Source: Earliella scabrosa
Taxonomy: Eukaryota > Basidiomycota > Agaricomycetes > Polyporales > Polyporaceae
Reading direction: 5' to 3'
NCBI GenBank assembly: GCA_022605405.1
Contig: JABYQQ010000006.1
Span: forward strand, 496,001 to 560,000
Length of the DNA: 64,000 nucleotides
Within the stretch, counting starts at the first letter, position 1. Every line of letters begins with the position of its first letter. Shown here piece by piece: positions 1 through 12,225 of this stretch. The position numbers and the translations under genes are program-made. The notes under the pieces are model-generated. The model searched no databases. It saw only the letters and a program-made list of their open reading frames with translations, and was not told the DNA's origin.

Positions 1-1607
1 CAGCGGGAGCAGCGGCGGTCATGGGCGTCATCGACAGACCAGCGGGCGCGCGGAGCGCCGCGAGTTTGGGATGAGACGACAGTTGCGCAGCCAGATCAGA
101 GGGGTGGACGAACGAACTGGACACTGAGAGTGAAGGGCGTTGGGAAGGCAGTGGGGGGACCTTGTCTGCGCTCTCGGCGGCCACCGCGCCCGCAGATGGG
201 CCCTTCTCTCCACCGTTCGCGGTACCGCCGTTCACTCCGCCTACACCGTTCTCCGTGCTAAGGGAAAGCGACTTGACCGCTGCTGCTGCTTTGCTGGTCG
301 CTTCCTGGCTCTCGCCGTCCGAATCAGACTTCGAGGTTTCCTCGTCAGTCGAATCCTCGTCGATGGCAGAGTCTGCAAGAGCGTCCGAAGCCGAGAACCC
401 GATCCGAGCAGATGTACTGTCGAGCTCGAGGAGTGCGGCCCCGAGAGGTCGACCCTCGGATATAGAACCCAGACGTGATCGTGACTCGTGCAGGGATGGG
501 CGTCTTGACACGCCGGATAAAGGCGAGAGCGGAGGGCCAGCTGGCAGTGGTGTCATAGGTTTGACACCGCTGGACGAGGCTCGGCGAGGTGCGGGTGCTC
601 CAGAAGCGAGGGGGCTGAGCGGCTTCGGCTCGTTCATAGATGGTCTCCTAGATGGGGCTGCTGAGAGGACAGCAGGGGTCGGTGGGCCGATCTGACCGTG
701 ATCGAGCATATGCTCTCGTGCTGCTAGCTCCTGCCTATGCGATATGTCAGTATTGTACAGCGAGTCACGGTGTAAAGGTCTGACCTGCACATCTTGCATC
801 GTATCCTGCGGCGCGGCTGAGGGGCTGGAGAGTCGGTCGGACTGTAGGGGAACTTTGCGAACATCTCCGTTTCGACGTCGCCTTCGCCGTCTGTCATTGG
901 GATAAGTATCTAGACATGAGCAAAGAGGAACAGACTGGGTTAGCACTCACTCATAACCTCGTTGACCACTCGCTCAAGATAAAACAAGCGTGTCTCTTTG
1001 TCGCGTTTCGACACCTTGAAGGAGGCTTGATGGAAGATCTCGAGCTGTCGCATGAAGCCCTCGTTCGGTCTGGTGTACGCATATACGGATCAAGAGCCTT
1101 GCATAGACGTGTTGAGAAGCAGAGACGTACTGTACATCTGGGCGAGCCTTCCGTATCACTTCCAGCGCGCCGTCGGGGTCCAGAGCTTGCGTGACCATAA
1201 GGTAGGCGGCAACGATGGCAACACTACGGCCTGTCCATATAATGAGGACGCTTCGTAAGGGGCGTACTCGAGGCCACACTCACTCATGCCCGCTTGGCAA
1301 TGCACGAGCACACCGTAACCCTTGTCAAGCTCAGACTGGATGAATGTGATGGAAGGCACGAAGTGCTGAAGAATGTCCGCAGTCTCAGTGTCGTCTATGT
1401 TGATCTGGTGCCGGATGAAAGTCTGTTCTACAGTATGTCGGGACCACGTAGATCTGCGGGTGGTTGTAGGCGTACCTCGTGAATCGACACCCGCCCTCGC
1501 ATCGCCGACAACACGCTCCTAATCTTCTGCGCACGTAGGTTATCCGTGTCCAACGCGCTCGGCAGGTCCCCCACCCAGAGATTGGGCACGATCTCGTTCA
1601 TCGACAT
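1..1607 (-). CDS. YVH1: YVH1-type dual-specificity phosphatase (3' end cut by window edge)
   Basis: Predicted exons, 5' to 3' on the minus strand: 1476-1607, 1284-1422, 1131-1230, 951-1069, 785-890 and 734 down past position 1. The start ATG (1605-1607) follows an in-frame stop. An N-terminal catalytic domain carries the phosphatase signature HCQAGMSRS (Cys about residue 86), formed across the intron at 1231-1283, followed by an AAYLM helix and RKARPDV. An acidic linker leads to RIRCKMCRQEL, the first half of the C-terminal zinc-binding module of YVH1/DUSP12, also split by an intron (735-784). After it comes a long Ser/Pro-rich insertion. In yeast and animals this family acts in late 60S maturation (release of Mrt4) through the zinc module, largely independent of phosphatase activity. 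The remaining zinc cysteines would lie left of the window. Family identity is firm; the C-terminus is unseen. Confidence 0.85.
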
Positions 1608-1859
1608 GGCGTCGATAGTCGTCCTTGACTAGGGTCTTTCTGTGCGCAGGGGTCTGGTAGGGGATAGATGGATATCGAGATGTGAGAGACCGTCGGGGGA
1701 AGATGGTGGGAGGAGTCAAGCTGGGAACGCACGGACGTCATCGCCGCGGTCATGGTCTGCGTCGACAGGCGCCAACACGCGCACATTTCTGCCTCCTCCC
1801 ATTGCGCTCGGGCCTCGGCCAAGGCTTGTCTCTTCCGCCACTAGCCTCAAATTGGCCTC

Positions 1860-3108
1860 ATGAACGGCGTCGTTGCTCCAGGCCCCTCTCAACCACCGCT
1901 CGCAGCAACAGCTCCGCCCCAAGTATGTTGCAGACGCCCCTCGTTCCCCCGACATGCTCACAGTGACAACAGACACACGCTCATCAAGCAGCACCCCCTC
2001 GTATCTCACCTGCCCTCCTACGCGGCGCGACCCAAGTATCCGAGCTTATTGAGCGACGCGTCAACGCCGTCAAAACAGAATATGAAGACAAGCTCAACGG
2101 CCTCGTGAAGGAGCGCGACGCGCTTCTGGCTCGATTTCCGGAAAAGCAGCCAAGCATAGCCGTGGACGCGGAACTGGCGACTCTCCGGTCGGAGCGCGTT
2201 CAGTGGGAGGAGCAGCGGAGAAAGTTAGAAGACGAACGAGACACGCTTACGAGGGACCGCGACGAACAAGCACGGGCTCGTCTTGCCGCAGAAGAAGAGA
2301 CGCGTCGCCTCCAGGAAGAACTGCAGTCGCTGCGGGTCGAGAACGCGCAGCTGAAGGAGACCTTGAGGACCTCTCATGAGGCGGCGTTGCGCATGCAGGT
2401 GGAGGACGGCCGCCATGGGCAACCAGAGTCAGGGAATGAAGTGAGTGCGCACGTTCCTGCTGACTGGCATATGTTCACCATTGTCTGGAAGCCTAGCAGT
2501 GGCAGCACCTCCCATCAAATCTCTCCGAGTTCATCAACCTTCCGTCACCCGCCAGGTCGGTGACGGTCCCTTTACTTGACTCAATACGCTCCCCCACACG
2601 TTCCATGACACTCGCGACATGTAGTACTCTATCCTCGACCTCACCCGCACACGACACCACACTGATGGAGGTGGGTTTCGGTTCACCAATCATACATTCT
2701 CCCCCATTGAACGAAACATTCTTTACGATCTCCCCCGCGCTCATCGACTACAACACATCCGATACCCAGGTCGACGAGGAGCCCCCGGTGCAGTTGTCCC
2801 CAACACAATCTCCTGCTCCAGTCCGACTCCCAGACGCGCCCCTGGACTCCGGGGCTATGGGCCCGCCCAACAGCAGTCCGTCACCTGTGACATCGATGAC
2901 GGTTGTTGGCTCCGCTGCAAGGTCAACATCCCCTAGTCGCAGCAGGCTCATCATTCGGCCGCCGCCAATTATCGGCCCTCCTCCTCTCGTTATCAAGAAG
3001 CCAGTGTCGCTGCCTGTTGGAATGACGATGGAAGTCGTGCACATACCCCGTCAACCACTCTTGGAAGACGAAGACGCAAGCGAGGCCGTTGCCGATCCGT
3101 CTCCATGA
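1860..3108 (+). CDS. coiled-coil protein with Pro/Ser-rich C-terminus, function unknown
   Basis: Three exons are inferred: 1860-1922, 1973-2440 and 2497-3108, giving about 380 aa. The first intron has a strong donor (GTATGT) and the second is a 56-nt GTGAGT...TAG intron; both keep the frame. Residues about 45-135 form a strongly charged heptad-rich coiled coil (ELIERRVNAVK, then runs such as RLQEELQSLRVENAQLKE). After it comes a low-complexity region rich in Pro, Ser and Thr with a short hydrophobic patch (RPPPIIGPPPLVIKKP). No signal peptide or enzyme motif is visible. The start is the best frame-compatible ATG; an upstream exon cannot be excluded. It diverges from the YVH1-type gene, with about 250 bp between the two starts. 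Confidence 0.55.
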
Positions 3109-3474
3109 TCCGTCTCAGATCTGTTGTTGTTCATGATACCATCGGTGGGTTGCCTCCCTCCCAGAGTCCTATAGAGGCCCATGCTCACGACTTCCCTTCC
3201 ACTAGGTGTATGCTCAGTGCTGTCGTCAAGTTGTCCTAGTTGTATCCACTAGTCGTGTGGTCTGCATTGTAGCCCTGCTATACTTATCTCTGCGCTCCTT
3301 GAGTCCCTTGTCCATGTGTTGACGTATCCTGACTGTGACCCGCGGCTCCGAACACATCAACAACGCCACGTGTCGTCGCAGGTTCGGTAAGTTTAACTTT
3401 CATAACGGCCAAGAGTCACGACGGGATCTTCTGGTCCGCCTCGCGCTTTGCCACGAGGGCGGAGACGCTGCGCT

Positions 3475-3481
3475 TATATAT
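3475..3481 (+). promoter_or_regulatory. TATA-like box
   Basis: TATATAT lies about 90 nt upstream of the ATG chosen at 3570. An alternative in-frame ATG at 3480 overlaps the box and is therefore unlikely to be the start. The rest of the interval 3109-3474 shows no coding signal I can support. Confidence 0.4.
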
Positions 3482-3569
3482 GCAAGTCGTGAAGCGACGA
3501 TCTTCTCGCTGGCGACGCCCACCCAACTCGAACCGCTCGTCGCTGCTCAGTGCGCGACATCAACTCGGC

Positions 3570-5242
3570 ATGATCGAATGGATCAAACAGTTTTACAGGG
3601 GATTTTGTTGGGGTTACTCGGGCAAACACAGCACGGACCCACAGACTCGCGCAACGGCCAGTCGGGTGGCGCGGCGCAGTCTGCCTTCTGGTGAAGATAT
3701 CCGCAGACAGCACAAAGTCCGTGAGCAGCGGAAGGTACGCTCTCGTCCACCGTGCATGGTATAGGTATAGTGTTTGATTCGTCGTCAGACGCGTCGACCA
3801 AATGCGGTACAGATAGAGCCCCCTCTAGGCAGTCCTCCCGGAATGATTCATATGAAAGGACTTTTCACCGATTCCAGGTACGCACAGATGGCTTCACTAT
3901 TCAGCCACCGGCTAATTCCACTGAATCGCCAGTCAACTCGACGGTATCTCCCGTCCTGTCATGTTCGAGGATGGAACAATAGTGTCGCGTCTGAGGCCAG
4001 TCACGTTCCTCCGGGCCATCCGAAACGACATCGACCTGGTAAGCTCCTTCCCGTGTTGCAAGGTGTGGAGGCTCGACGATGATGGATATTCCTCAGGACG
4101 ATCCATCCACAGAAGACCATGATATGGATGACGTCGCTTCACCGATGGATACCAAACCTGCAGAGTCCTTGTCGACGAACACTACTCCACCGCTCCCTCC
4201 TCTTGATCTTCCTGCTGCTCAGTCGCATTCGTCCTCCGTTGATTCAGAAAGAAGACCCACTAGATCTCCTTCACCAATCGCTCTTGTTCCACTGTTTGAT
4301 GCGCGCGGGCATGAAGGCGTACAAAGCACACTCACCTCCCCTACCTCGCCATCATCCCTCATTGATACCGAACCAGGCGCTATAAGGTTCTCACCTCTCA
4401 TGTCGGAGCGAAGGCCTATCGCGACTCCTCCTTGGCTAAAAAATCGACCTTTGCCTCCGCCTCCGCCTCCGCCTGTCCTCCAAGTCCTCCAACCCATACC
4501 GTCATCGAATCCAACGTCGCCCGGGAGGTCAATGTCATCGTCCCCAGCGCCTGTCCCGGCAACTCTCCTCTCTCCTCGATCAAACACTCCCCGAGTGTCT
4601 TCGTCGTCTCCTTCTCCACCTAACAGAGCGTCTACGTCTCCCTTTCCCGTTCCGCCGCCTCCGTCACAAGCGCCCAATACCTTACAAACAGCCTCTCCGA
4701 CTTCAGCGCCATCCTCTAATAACCCGGTTCGCCTCAAAACGCCGCTGGTAAATAACACCAGCCCACCACCGCCGCCCCAGGAGTTAATTCTCCCATCCCG
4801 CGCCTCCGAATCCCGATCGGCTCCAACCGTGCCTCCGGACATATCACAACCGCGGCAGCGGTTCAAGGTCTTTCGCAGGACCAAGGACGACGCGGCGGGC
4901 GGCTACACGCTCTCCTGGCACACCTCTGGCCTGCGCGCCCTCTCCCCCTCGGAGATCAGCTTCTCGTATCCTGCGGCGCTTCCTACTCCGGGCGACCTCT
5001 TCGTGCATCATGACACTAGCGGTTCGGGTACAGTGCAGGTCTGGGTGTGGACGGCGAGTCCTGGGGCCGAAGGCGGCGGGAGGTGGATCGACGCGGAGGA
5101 GGGCTCGGCGCACCCGACGATTCCCAAGCGCGTGCTGTGGTTTGTCAACGGCAGCAAGCTCGAGCCGAGCTGGGTTCGGATGCATACATACGTCACTTAC
5201 AAGAGCAAGGCGAGGAGAGCGGACTGCGGAAGAGGAACTTGA
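3570..5242 (+). CDS. Pro/Ser-rich protein with conserved-looking C-terminal domain, function unknown
   Basis: Predicted exons are 3570-3734, 3789-3877, 3933-4038 and 4097-5242 (about 501 aa); introns are 54-58 nt with good GTACGC/GTAAGC donors. The N-terminal 120 residues look globular and basic (MIEWIKQFYRGF; later FEDGTIVSRLRPVTFLRAI). Next come roughly 200 residues of low-complexity Pro/Ser/Thr sequence with polyproline runs. The C-terminal 120 residues again look folded and rich in Trp and aromatics (GGYTLSWHTSGLRALSP, VWVWTASPGAEGG, KRVLWFVNG). I do not recognise this domain. The last dozen codons before the stop at 5240-5242 look non-native, so a further 3' exon beyond a possible donor near 5160 or 5250 is possible. 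Confidence 0.6.
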
Positions 5243-5532
5243 TGCAGCAGAGGTGCGTCTCGGAGAGCGAATGTGCATTTATTCACGGTTTCCGAGTTAA
5301 TGCCGATTCATTGGGGCAGAGGCGGCGGAAGGGGGGCAGAGATCGTGGGTGCTGAGGTCTCGTGTACGTGTCTCTCTCCGAGGGGGGGGACTTTGGAGCG
5401 TTACTAACTCTTCCATCGTGGCATGTCTAGCACACGCATCGGAAGGTTGTGTACAGCGATGTATTCCTTGGTACAGACATACAAGCACGCTGTTCGTCTC
5501 ACGAGCAGCACTTAATTCTCCACTCTGTTCAT

Positions 5533-6571
5533 TCACCCTAGCGCAAGCCTGTCGTTTATGTGAGTGACCTAGTCAATCGCGCCGAACCCACAATGGTACG
5601 CACCTCTTCAGCCCATCCATCGAACCGTTGAACTCATCCTGATCGCCAGGGTTCGGGCCCGAGTCGGCGTACTGCCAGAACGTCGCATACCTAGTGCATG
5701 CCGTGAACCATCAGCTTCACCGTTCTATCTCCTATATCAAGGACAGACGCTACTCACGGCCAGCCGGCGGGGAGCGTGCCGATGCTCGACGCGTAGCGTG
5801 CGATCCAGAGCGGGTTCGTCGACGCGAACGCTGCGCTGTTGCCCGTGCAGGTCTTCCACCAGTCCGTGGTGGTGTAGATGACTGTCCGGTCCATCATGTG
5901 TGTCAGTGTCTATGTCTATTGTGCACCCTCCTCGGGGCGAGGATCTCAAGCACTTGGAGAACACTCACCGGGGTATACACCAGTCGAGGAGTGGTACGTG
6001 TTCGAGAAGTCTCTGATCCACGAAACCATGGCGGATGCGCTGAGCCCATAGCATTCCGCGCTTGGACCATCTAATCACCAATGCCCGAGCAGTGAGTCGA
6101 CGACCTCGTGAATCAAGACAGCGAGGGCCTACACTCAATGTCGAGCGCGCCGGGAAGGGTGATGCCGTCGCTCGACCACCCTCCGCCGTGCGCGAGGAAG
6201 AACTTGGCCTGCGTGGCGCCCGAAGACAGGTCGGGGTGGGCGAAGTGGTACCCGCCGCGGATCAGCCCCGCCTTCGTCGCGCCGTTGTAGTGTTCGGAGA
6301 ACGTTGGGTCCGTATAGGCTGTCGTCAGGGCAGATCAGGTCAGTGAGCATTCATTAAGTCCTCTGAATGGCAAGGGTCACTGACTAGTCCCCTCGGTAGC
6401 CTTGATGTACACGAAGGAGAGGCCGTTGGCCTTGACGGTGTTGAAGTTGACGCTGCCCTGGTAGTGCGAGATGTCGATGCCCTTCGGCGCCGCGCGCTTC
6501 TCCAGCGTCGGCGACGCGGTGGATGCAGCAAACACAGCCGCTAAAGCGAAGAAGGCTGTCGACAGTTTCAT
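5533..6571 (-). CDS. secreted GH25 muramidase (Chalaropsis-type lysozyme)
   Basis: Six exons are predicted: 6385-6571, 6133-6318, 5969-6070, 5758-5881, 5604-5690 and 5533-5548, giving 233 aa in continuous frame. An N-terminal hydrophobic signal peptide ends near Ala-Ser, followed by a Lys-Arg (Kex2-like) site. The mature part starts with [13 protein letters not shown], the GH25 first strand. Later hallmarks are [12 protein letters not shown], the acidic catalytic strand [17 protein letters not shown] and [11 protein letters not shown]25 enzymes hydrolyse the MurNAc-GlcNAc bond of peptidoglycan; fungal members are secreted and act against bacteria. Length matches the family (about 200-240 aa). 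The last exon is only 16 nt, coding the LALG tail. All canonical residues seem present, so an active enzyme is expected. Confidence 0.93.
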
Positions 6572-7245
6572 GGCCGAGTGATTGTGAGCGAGCACCTAGC
6601 AACTCCTCGCACGTCTTCCGGGGCTCATCACACACCTGCTTATATAGGTCGTATCGGGAGGTTCTTCGGTACCCAACGCACTCTCCACGACATTCTTCCC
6701 AGCTTCTCGTACATGAAGTGCCGTCCTGTGACCATCAAGCACATGCGTCCGGCGACGCACGATGATAGCAGGAGCACGCACCCGCAGTGGCTCGAACACC
6801 TCGGAAGTCCCCCGCTGGCGGGTTCGGAGAGTTCAGAAGGCGCAGGCTGACAGGTCAGCGTGATACCATGACGTCGGCACATCACGGCAAACGGCGACGG
6901 GGGCGAAAGTCTGGCAAGGCGGAGCGGTGCGCCGTCACAGGACGGTCAGCTTGACTGTTCGTGCTGTGAGAAGTTGTCAGTGTTGTGATGGTATGCGACA
7001 GCGGCGGTTGGCTGTTGCCAAGGCTGTTGACTGGAAGGAAAGGCGGACGCCGCAGACGTCACGACGCGGGTCGTGATTGCTGGCCCGCGAGAGGGATCGT
7101 CGTGGCTCGGCGGTTCTGGAACATCGTTCGTGGTCATAATTGTAACTGGCAGCCTAGCCGAGCGATGTACCAGCGAGATGTGCGGCGGACACTTCGCCAT
7201 TCGTAGCCTGGAGTGAAGTCTGGAAACCTTTCAGCAGAACTCTAG
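6572..7245. other. intergenic, no gene seen
   Basis: Apart from the GH25 promoter at its left end, I see no family motif or convincing codon pattern on either strand. Confidence 0.5.
6640..6647 (-). promoter_or_regulatory. TATA box of the GH25 gene
   Basis: Read on the minus strand this is TATATAAG, about 70-75 nt upstream of the GH25 start codon at 6571, a normal distance for a fungal TATA element. Confidence 0.5.
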
Positions 7246-8115
7246 GTGAGCCCGTCTGAACCTACCGCGCGAACGTGTCTTGAGAATTATGATAGGCCGC
7301 GCTGCATTTATCAGCTGAGTTGGTGTAGTGACGAGAACACGCTGTCAACATCCAAGCTCCGACGAGTTATGTCCACTCATCAGCATGTGGAAGTATCTGG
7401 TCGGATAACCCTCACATATCGGCAGCACTTTCCACGCTCCATAATCCCTGGTTCCTTATGCATGACTTCTTGACCGCACGAGATCGTACCCCTCTTGCAC
7501 CTAGACCGACCTTCGAACATGATAGTACTTTCTGATATTATCGATCTTGCCGTGCTTGATATCCGCTCGAGTGGCTTCATGCCCACGACTCATCTGGCAA
7601 CCGTATCCTGTCCCGGGGACTCCTTGTCGATTGTCCGTATCCGCGACTGGGAGAAACCATCCCTGCTCAACAGCATGGCAGACGAATCGAACGGCGGAGG
7701 CGGTGGCCGGAGTGACCCTTGCGGTGTGCGGTCGCTGTGGTAAGTGCGTATCGCATTCATATTGGCCCGACTCACCGGCAGAACAACCCTCGTTCCCCGG
7801 TGCGTCGTACCACGCACCGACCCCGACGGCCGTACGTTGGACGAACCGACCCAAATATGGCAGTCCATGACAGGTTCGGTCAAGAACGTCGACGTCGGCG
7901 GGGTGACGTGCCCCGTCGACCGTCAACAAGTACAAAGGTCGGTCAAGGGCCCAACACCCTCTTCGACTACCGTTCCCGACGCACCCCCATATCCTCCTAT
8001 GCATCGCCTATTGTTCCCCCTCAACGATACAATCGTCGTCGCCCTGCCCTCCTCCGACTCGGAGGCGCATACACCCACGCGTGTCGCGCAGATCACCCTC
8101 AAGGCTACAAGGTGA
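7246..8115 (+). pseudogene. coding-like stretch, degenerate or multi-exon, family unknown
   Basis: One plus-strand frame (7246 mod 3) stays open for 290 codons except for two stops, near 7471 and at 7741-7743. The second stop sits inside a perfect donor (GTAAGT at 7740), so it may be intronic. The stretch around 7519-7680 reads like an exon (for example FMPTTHLATVSCPGDSLSIV, then RIRDWEKPSLLNSM), and another runs from about 7786 to 8115, ending at an AG/GTGAGG donor. I could not join these without a stop, and overlapping frames on both strands are also long. It could be a diverged F-box or WD-like gene, a pseudogene, or chance. No function is assigned. Confidence 0.25.
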
Positions 8116-9115
8116 GGGAGCATATGTGCACAGTCTGTACCCATACTATGACGGTGACTTGATCTCCACGGCATCATAGACCTGAGAGTGTCGAAACGAT
8201 CACGACATATTATCTCGTGCGACATGACTTGACTGTATGCGCTCCCAAGCTCTGCCATGCACGTCGACACTGAGTTTGGGCGGTCCAGGACCTCATCCTA
8301 CGACTCGTGATGGCGCATCTTCAAGATCGCGTTCCTCAAGTCCTTAGCTTCGAGGACCCGAGGTACACGCTTCGAGCCGGTGAGTACCACGGCTCGTATC
8401 CAGCCACAGCACAGAAAACCATTGAATACCTGCAGAACATGCTGCTTGGAGCTTTGGGAAGAAAGTACGCTTCCAATGGGGAGACGAGCATCTTGAGGCA
8501 TGCGCCGACAAGTGGACTTTCACACTCACGCCGACGTTGGGCTCTGCAAGTTCACATAAGGAAGAAGAACGCATCTGGTGTGTCGTCTTAGTTCAGTCGC
8601 GCATGCAGTGGATGACCGCTAATTTTTGGCAATCGTCTTAACCACTACGAACGTTCGTCTTGGCAGATGAATACCGAGGCATATTGCTACCATTTCAAGT
8701 GGTGAGCAATGAAACATGTGCAACTTGAGAGCAGCCGTGGTGGACGCGTGACCAACCTGCCGTGTATGCCCTACGGGCCGGGGAGAATGAACTTCTGGAC
8801 CTTCGAATAGCACCTGCCACATATGCCGACCAAATGAGAACGAGAACGGGATACAGGAGAGCAAAAGGCGCAGCAGGTGAGAGTCGTCGGCAACACATGG
8901 TTAGCGCCTACGGATCCAGTACGGATCCTTGGCGGACCGCGCCACCATGCGGGCCGGATCTCCGCAAGATGACCTCTCGTTCGGACCTTTGTCACGGGCC
9001 AGAGGGGACCTTTAAAGAACACCACGACAGTCATGTTGCACCGGATTCTCTCTCACACTGACCTCTGCTTTCACTCTGTGTCGTCGAGAACTAGTACTGC
9101 TCACGCTCGAACGCG
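8116..9115. other. uncertain interval before the enolase-superfamily gene
   Basis: Short open frames exist (for example near 8307-8460 and 8762-9060 on the plus strand) but none shows a recognisable motif or a splice path to its neighbours. It may contain 3' exons of the uncertain locus to the left and the 5' UTR of the gene starting at 9116. Confidence 0.35.
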
Positions 9116-10988
9116 ATGCCGAAAATCACCGGCTACAAAACACACGGTGCGTCGCACTCGTGTCCGATTAATGACGACATGAGGTCTTAAGTCGCTCGTG
9201 TGGGCAGATGTCCGCTTTCCCACTTCCCTCAGCGGTGATGGGACGGATGCAATGAACACAGACTGCGACTACTCGTCCGCCTACGTCAAGCTGTACACCG
9301 ACTCCGACCTCACCGGTTATGGGATGACATTCACCATCGGCCGAGGGAATGATATTGTCTGCCGCGCCATCGAGGAGCTGTCAAAACGACTCATCGGGAA
9401 GGACGTGGAGGAGATCTTCGCCAACATGGGCAAGACTTGGGACTATCTATCTGCGGACTCACAGCTTCGCTGGTACGTGGATCCTGTCGCCCCGTGATCG
9501 GATGTCGTGGAAGCTCAAAGCACCATCCAAGGATTGGCCCAGAGAAGGGGGTAATCCACATCGCCCTGGGCGCAGTCGGTAATGCCCTCTGGGACATGTT
9601 TGCGCGCGCGCGGGGCAAGCCCCTGTGGAAGCTAGTGGTGGACATGACCCCTGTGAGTACTCACGTTTTGCGCGCTCCGCCGCGCCGCGCCATTCACCCG
9701 AGCACCTGCGTCGCACCAGGAGGAAATTGTCAACGCCACCGCCTTCCGCTACATCACAGACGCTCTCACGCGGGACGAGGCGCTGGCCATGCTCAAGGAG
9801 AAGGCGGCGACGCGCGCAGAGCGCGAAGCCAAGGTCCGCGAGCTCGGCTACCCGGCATACGTCACCTCCGCAGGTTGGCTCGGGTACAGCGACGAGAAGG
9901 TCGCGCGCCTCACGCGCGAGGCTGTCGAGGCGGGTTTCAACCACTTCAAGATGAAGGTCGGCGCGGACGTGGACTCCGACCTCCGTCGAGGCAAGATCAT
10001 ACGCTCGATCATCGATGACCCACAGTACCTGCCCGCGGGACTCAAGCCACGAGACCCCAACGGCCCCGATCTCGTCGGGAAGAACGCGGGGCCAACTGGA
10101 AGCGTGCTGATGATTGACGCGAACCAGGTGTGGGACGTCCCACAGGCGATAGACTACGTCAAGAGTCTTGCCGAGATCAAGCCTTGGTCGGTGCTCGTTC
10201 TGGCTACGCCGCGTGCGCGAACTATCCAAAGCGTACTGACGCCAATGATCGCAGGTTTATCGAGGAGCCCACTGCACCGGACGACATCCTTGGCCATGCG
10301 GCGGTTCGCAAGGCTCTGAAGCCGTACGGGATCGGCGTCGCGACCGGGGAGCACGCGCACAACCGGATGGTGTTCAAGCAGCTGCTCCAGGCCGAAGCAA
10401 TCGACGTGTGCCAGATTGACTCGTGCCGACTCGCAGGCGTGAGCGAAGTGCTGAGCGTTCTGCTTATGGCCGCTAAGTGCGATGCTATCTCCGCGTGCCG
10501 AGCCAAATTCCACTGACTTACGCATCTGCAGGTTTGGCGTCCCAGTGTGTCCTCACGCGGGTGGTGTCGGCCTGTGCGAGTACGTTATCCATCTAAGGTT
10601 CGTCTTCGAAAACAGTGTACGGCTTTGAGTCGTTCTGACATGTGTCGTACACCAAACGCACTCTGCCTGCCGTGCTTGCCCTGCCTCTCCTGAACAGCCT
10701 GATTGACTACATCGCCGTGTCCGGTACGATGGAGCGCAACGTGCTGGAGTTCGTCGACCACCTGCACGAGCACTTCCTTTACCCATGCTCGATCAACAAG
10801 AACGGCCGGTACAACGTTCCCAGCAACGCGCAGGAGGGCTACAGGTCCGTTTCCAGCGCTACCATCGCCTTCTCCGTCCTCAGCTTGACTCATGGCTTGG
10901 CCTTGGCACGTCCAGTATCCAGATGCACGAGAAGAGCATCGCCGAGTATGAGTATCCCAACGGCACATATTGGCAGAGCCGTGCATAG
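9116..10988 (+). CDS. enolase-superfamily dehydratase, ENOSF1 / L-fuconate dehydratase-like
   Basis: Eight exons: 9116-9146, 9208-9472, 9532-9652, 9720-10186, 10255-10476, 10532-10597, 10698-10844 and 10916-10988, giving 463 aa with no frame break. The N-terminal capping domain begins [16 protein letters not shown]. The barrel carries the mandelate-racemase-type set: the catalytic-lysine strand HFKMKVGAD, first metal ligand MIDANQVW, second metal ligand in FIEEPT, third in ATGEH, and the catalytic His in [14 protein letters not shown]. This matches ENOSF1 and L-fuconate dehydratases, which remove water from acid sugars to give 2-keto-3-deoxy acids using Mg2+. Which acid sugar it uses cannot be read from the sequence. 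No mitochondrial leader is evident, so a cytosolic enzyme is likely. Confidence 0.92.
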
Positions 10989-12225
10989 AGATGACCGGAA
11001 ACATGGCGGCCCCGAGCCGAAGAAGGAAGAGAACGACAACCATGTACTCGTACATCTGCAATCTGACGTGCACCACGTATCCTCCGCGCAATGCACAATG
11101 CATGGTATGGTATCCACGGCTGCGGCACCCCGTCCGTCGTTCGCCCGCTGTGCGCGTAAGCAGTAACCAAGCGCGTCGTCCGCGTCTGCGACTACGCGCA
11201 TGCAGCTCTGTGTTGTCAACGGGCACGGCTGGCCTCTCGCGCACCGCCTCCCGCTGCGACAAGATCCACAGCGCATTCACTCAAATTTCATCGGCCCCGC
11301 CGGCAACTCTAACACCTCCCCGACGCACGGGACGGTGATGCGCCCCGCGCCCGTGCCTGAACATTGTTGCTGTGCGCTCCCTGCGCGCGCGGTGGCGGGG
11401 CGGCGGGCGATCCTTCGCTTGAATGTGCAATGCATACCCAAGTCCAGTTGTTGGCTTCTCAGGTCGTTGCTCTGCGCTTCGTCCGTCCGGCTCCAAAGCT
11501 CCGAGATTTCATTGAGGGCGCAGCGTCGTCGGTTGCGACTTGCATCAGCACGCAGCAGGAGCTGACACGCCGCGCAGACGATTGAAAGGGATCCCAGCGG
11601 CTTCGCGTCGTCTGCTGGTCGACGTCCCCGACGTCCGGTCTCAGTCTCGGGAGGTGTGCACGTCTAATCTGTGTGGGTAATTGTCAGACCCGCTGCGGCA
11701 GCTGTGTAGATTCGTCACCAAACTCCGAGGGTGTCCATCTGTGTCCATGGAGGAACTGCACCGCCGGCGCGTGATTCCGATGAGATGCTGAGGCGCGAGC
11801 TCACGTTGCTCAAGGCCACGTTGACAGGCTTCCATGGTACATGGCACAGTTGACGCAAATGAGCATCGCGAGCATGAAGCTGTACCGGAATGAGAAGTGG
11901 AACAGTCTAAGAGGGGCAGTGCGGTGACAGAGCAGATAGCAGATATCGTACATGACGCGCACACATCGTACAACAACAAGCAGGCTGTCACATACATGGA
12001 GATGCAATGCAGATGTATGCAGTGAGAGGTGTGTCTGGGTGCATGAGTCGCCCCGGGGGCTGTGAGAGTGGGAAAATCGAGGCGGGGAACGTAAGGTAGC
12101 GAACGACCAGAAGACCGGCCAATAAGTTACTCCAAACCGAACCAGGAGCCGCCATGGCAGGCAAAATGCAACGTCGCTACAGCGAGGCTAGCAGCCTCAG
12201 GGTTGCGAGGCTCCAGCTCCGTGGC
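10989..12225. other. intergenic, no supported gene
   Basis: The left end should be the 3' UTR of the dehydratase gene. Several open frames appear on both strands (for example minus 11281-11580 and 11810-12007) but they carry no recognisable domain and their coding look is weak. The minus frame at about 11460-11560 reads as a short helical segment (LNEISELWSRTDEAQ), which may be chance. Confidence 0.4.

Noticed and set aside
162..695. 177-codon plus-strand ORF over the YVH1 region
   Set aside because: It is antisense to the linker of the phosphatase gene, whose own frame continues through conserved zinc-module residues.
1642..1966. plus-strand frames before the coiled-coil gene as a longer N-terminus
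   Set aside because: They end in stops and overlap the 5' flank of the divergent phosphatase gene; the model from 1860 with a GTATGT intron keeps frame without them.
10585..11280. 231-codon minus-strand ORF
   Set aside because: It overlaps verified exons of the dehydratase on the other strand and shows no domain.
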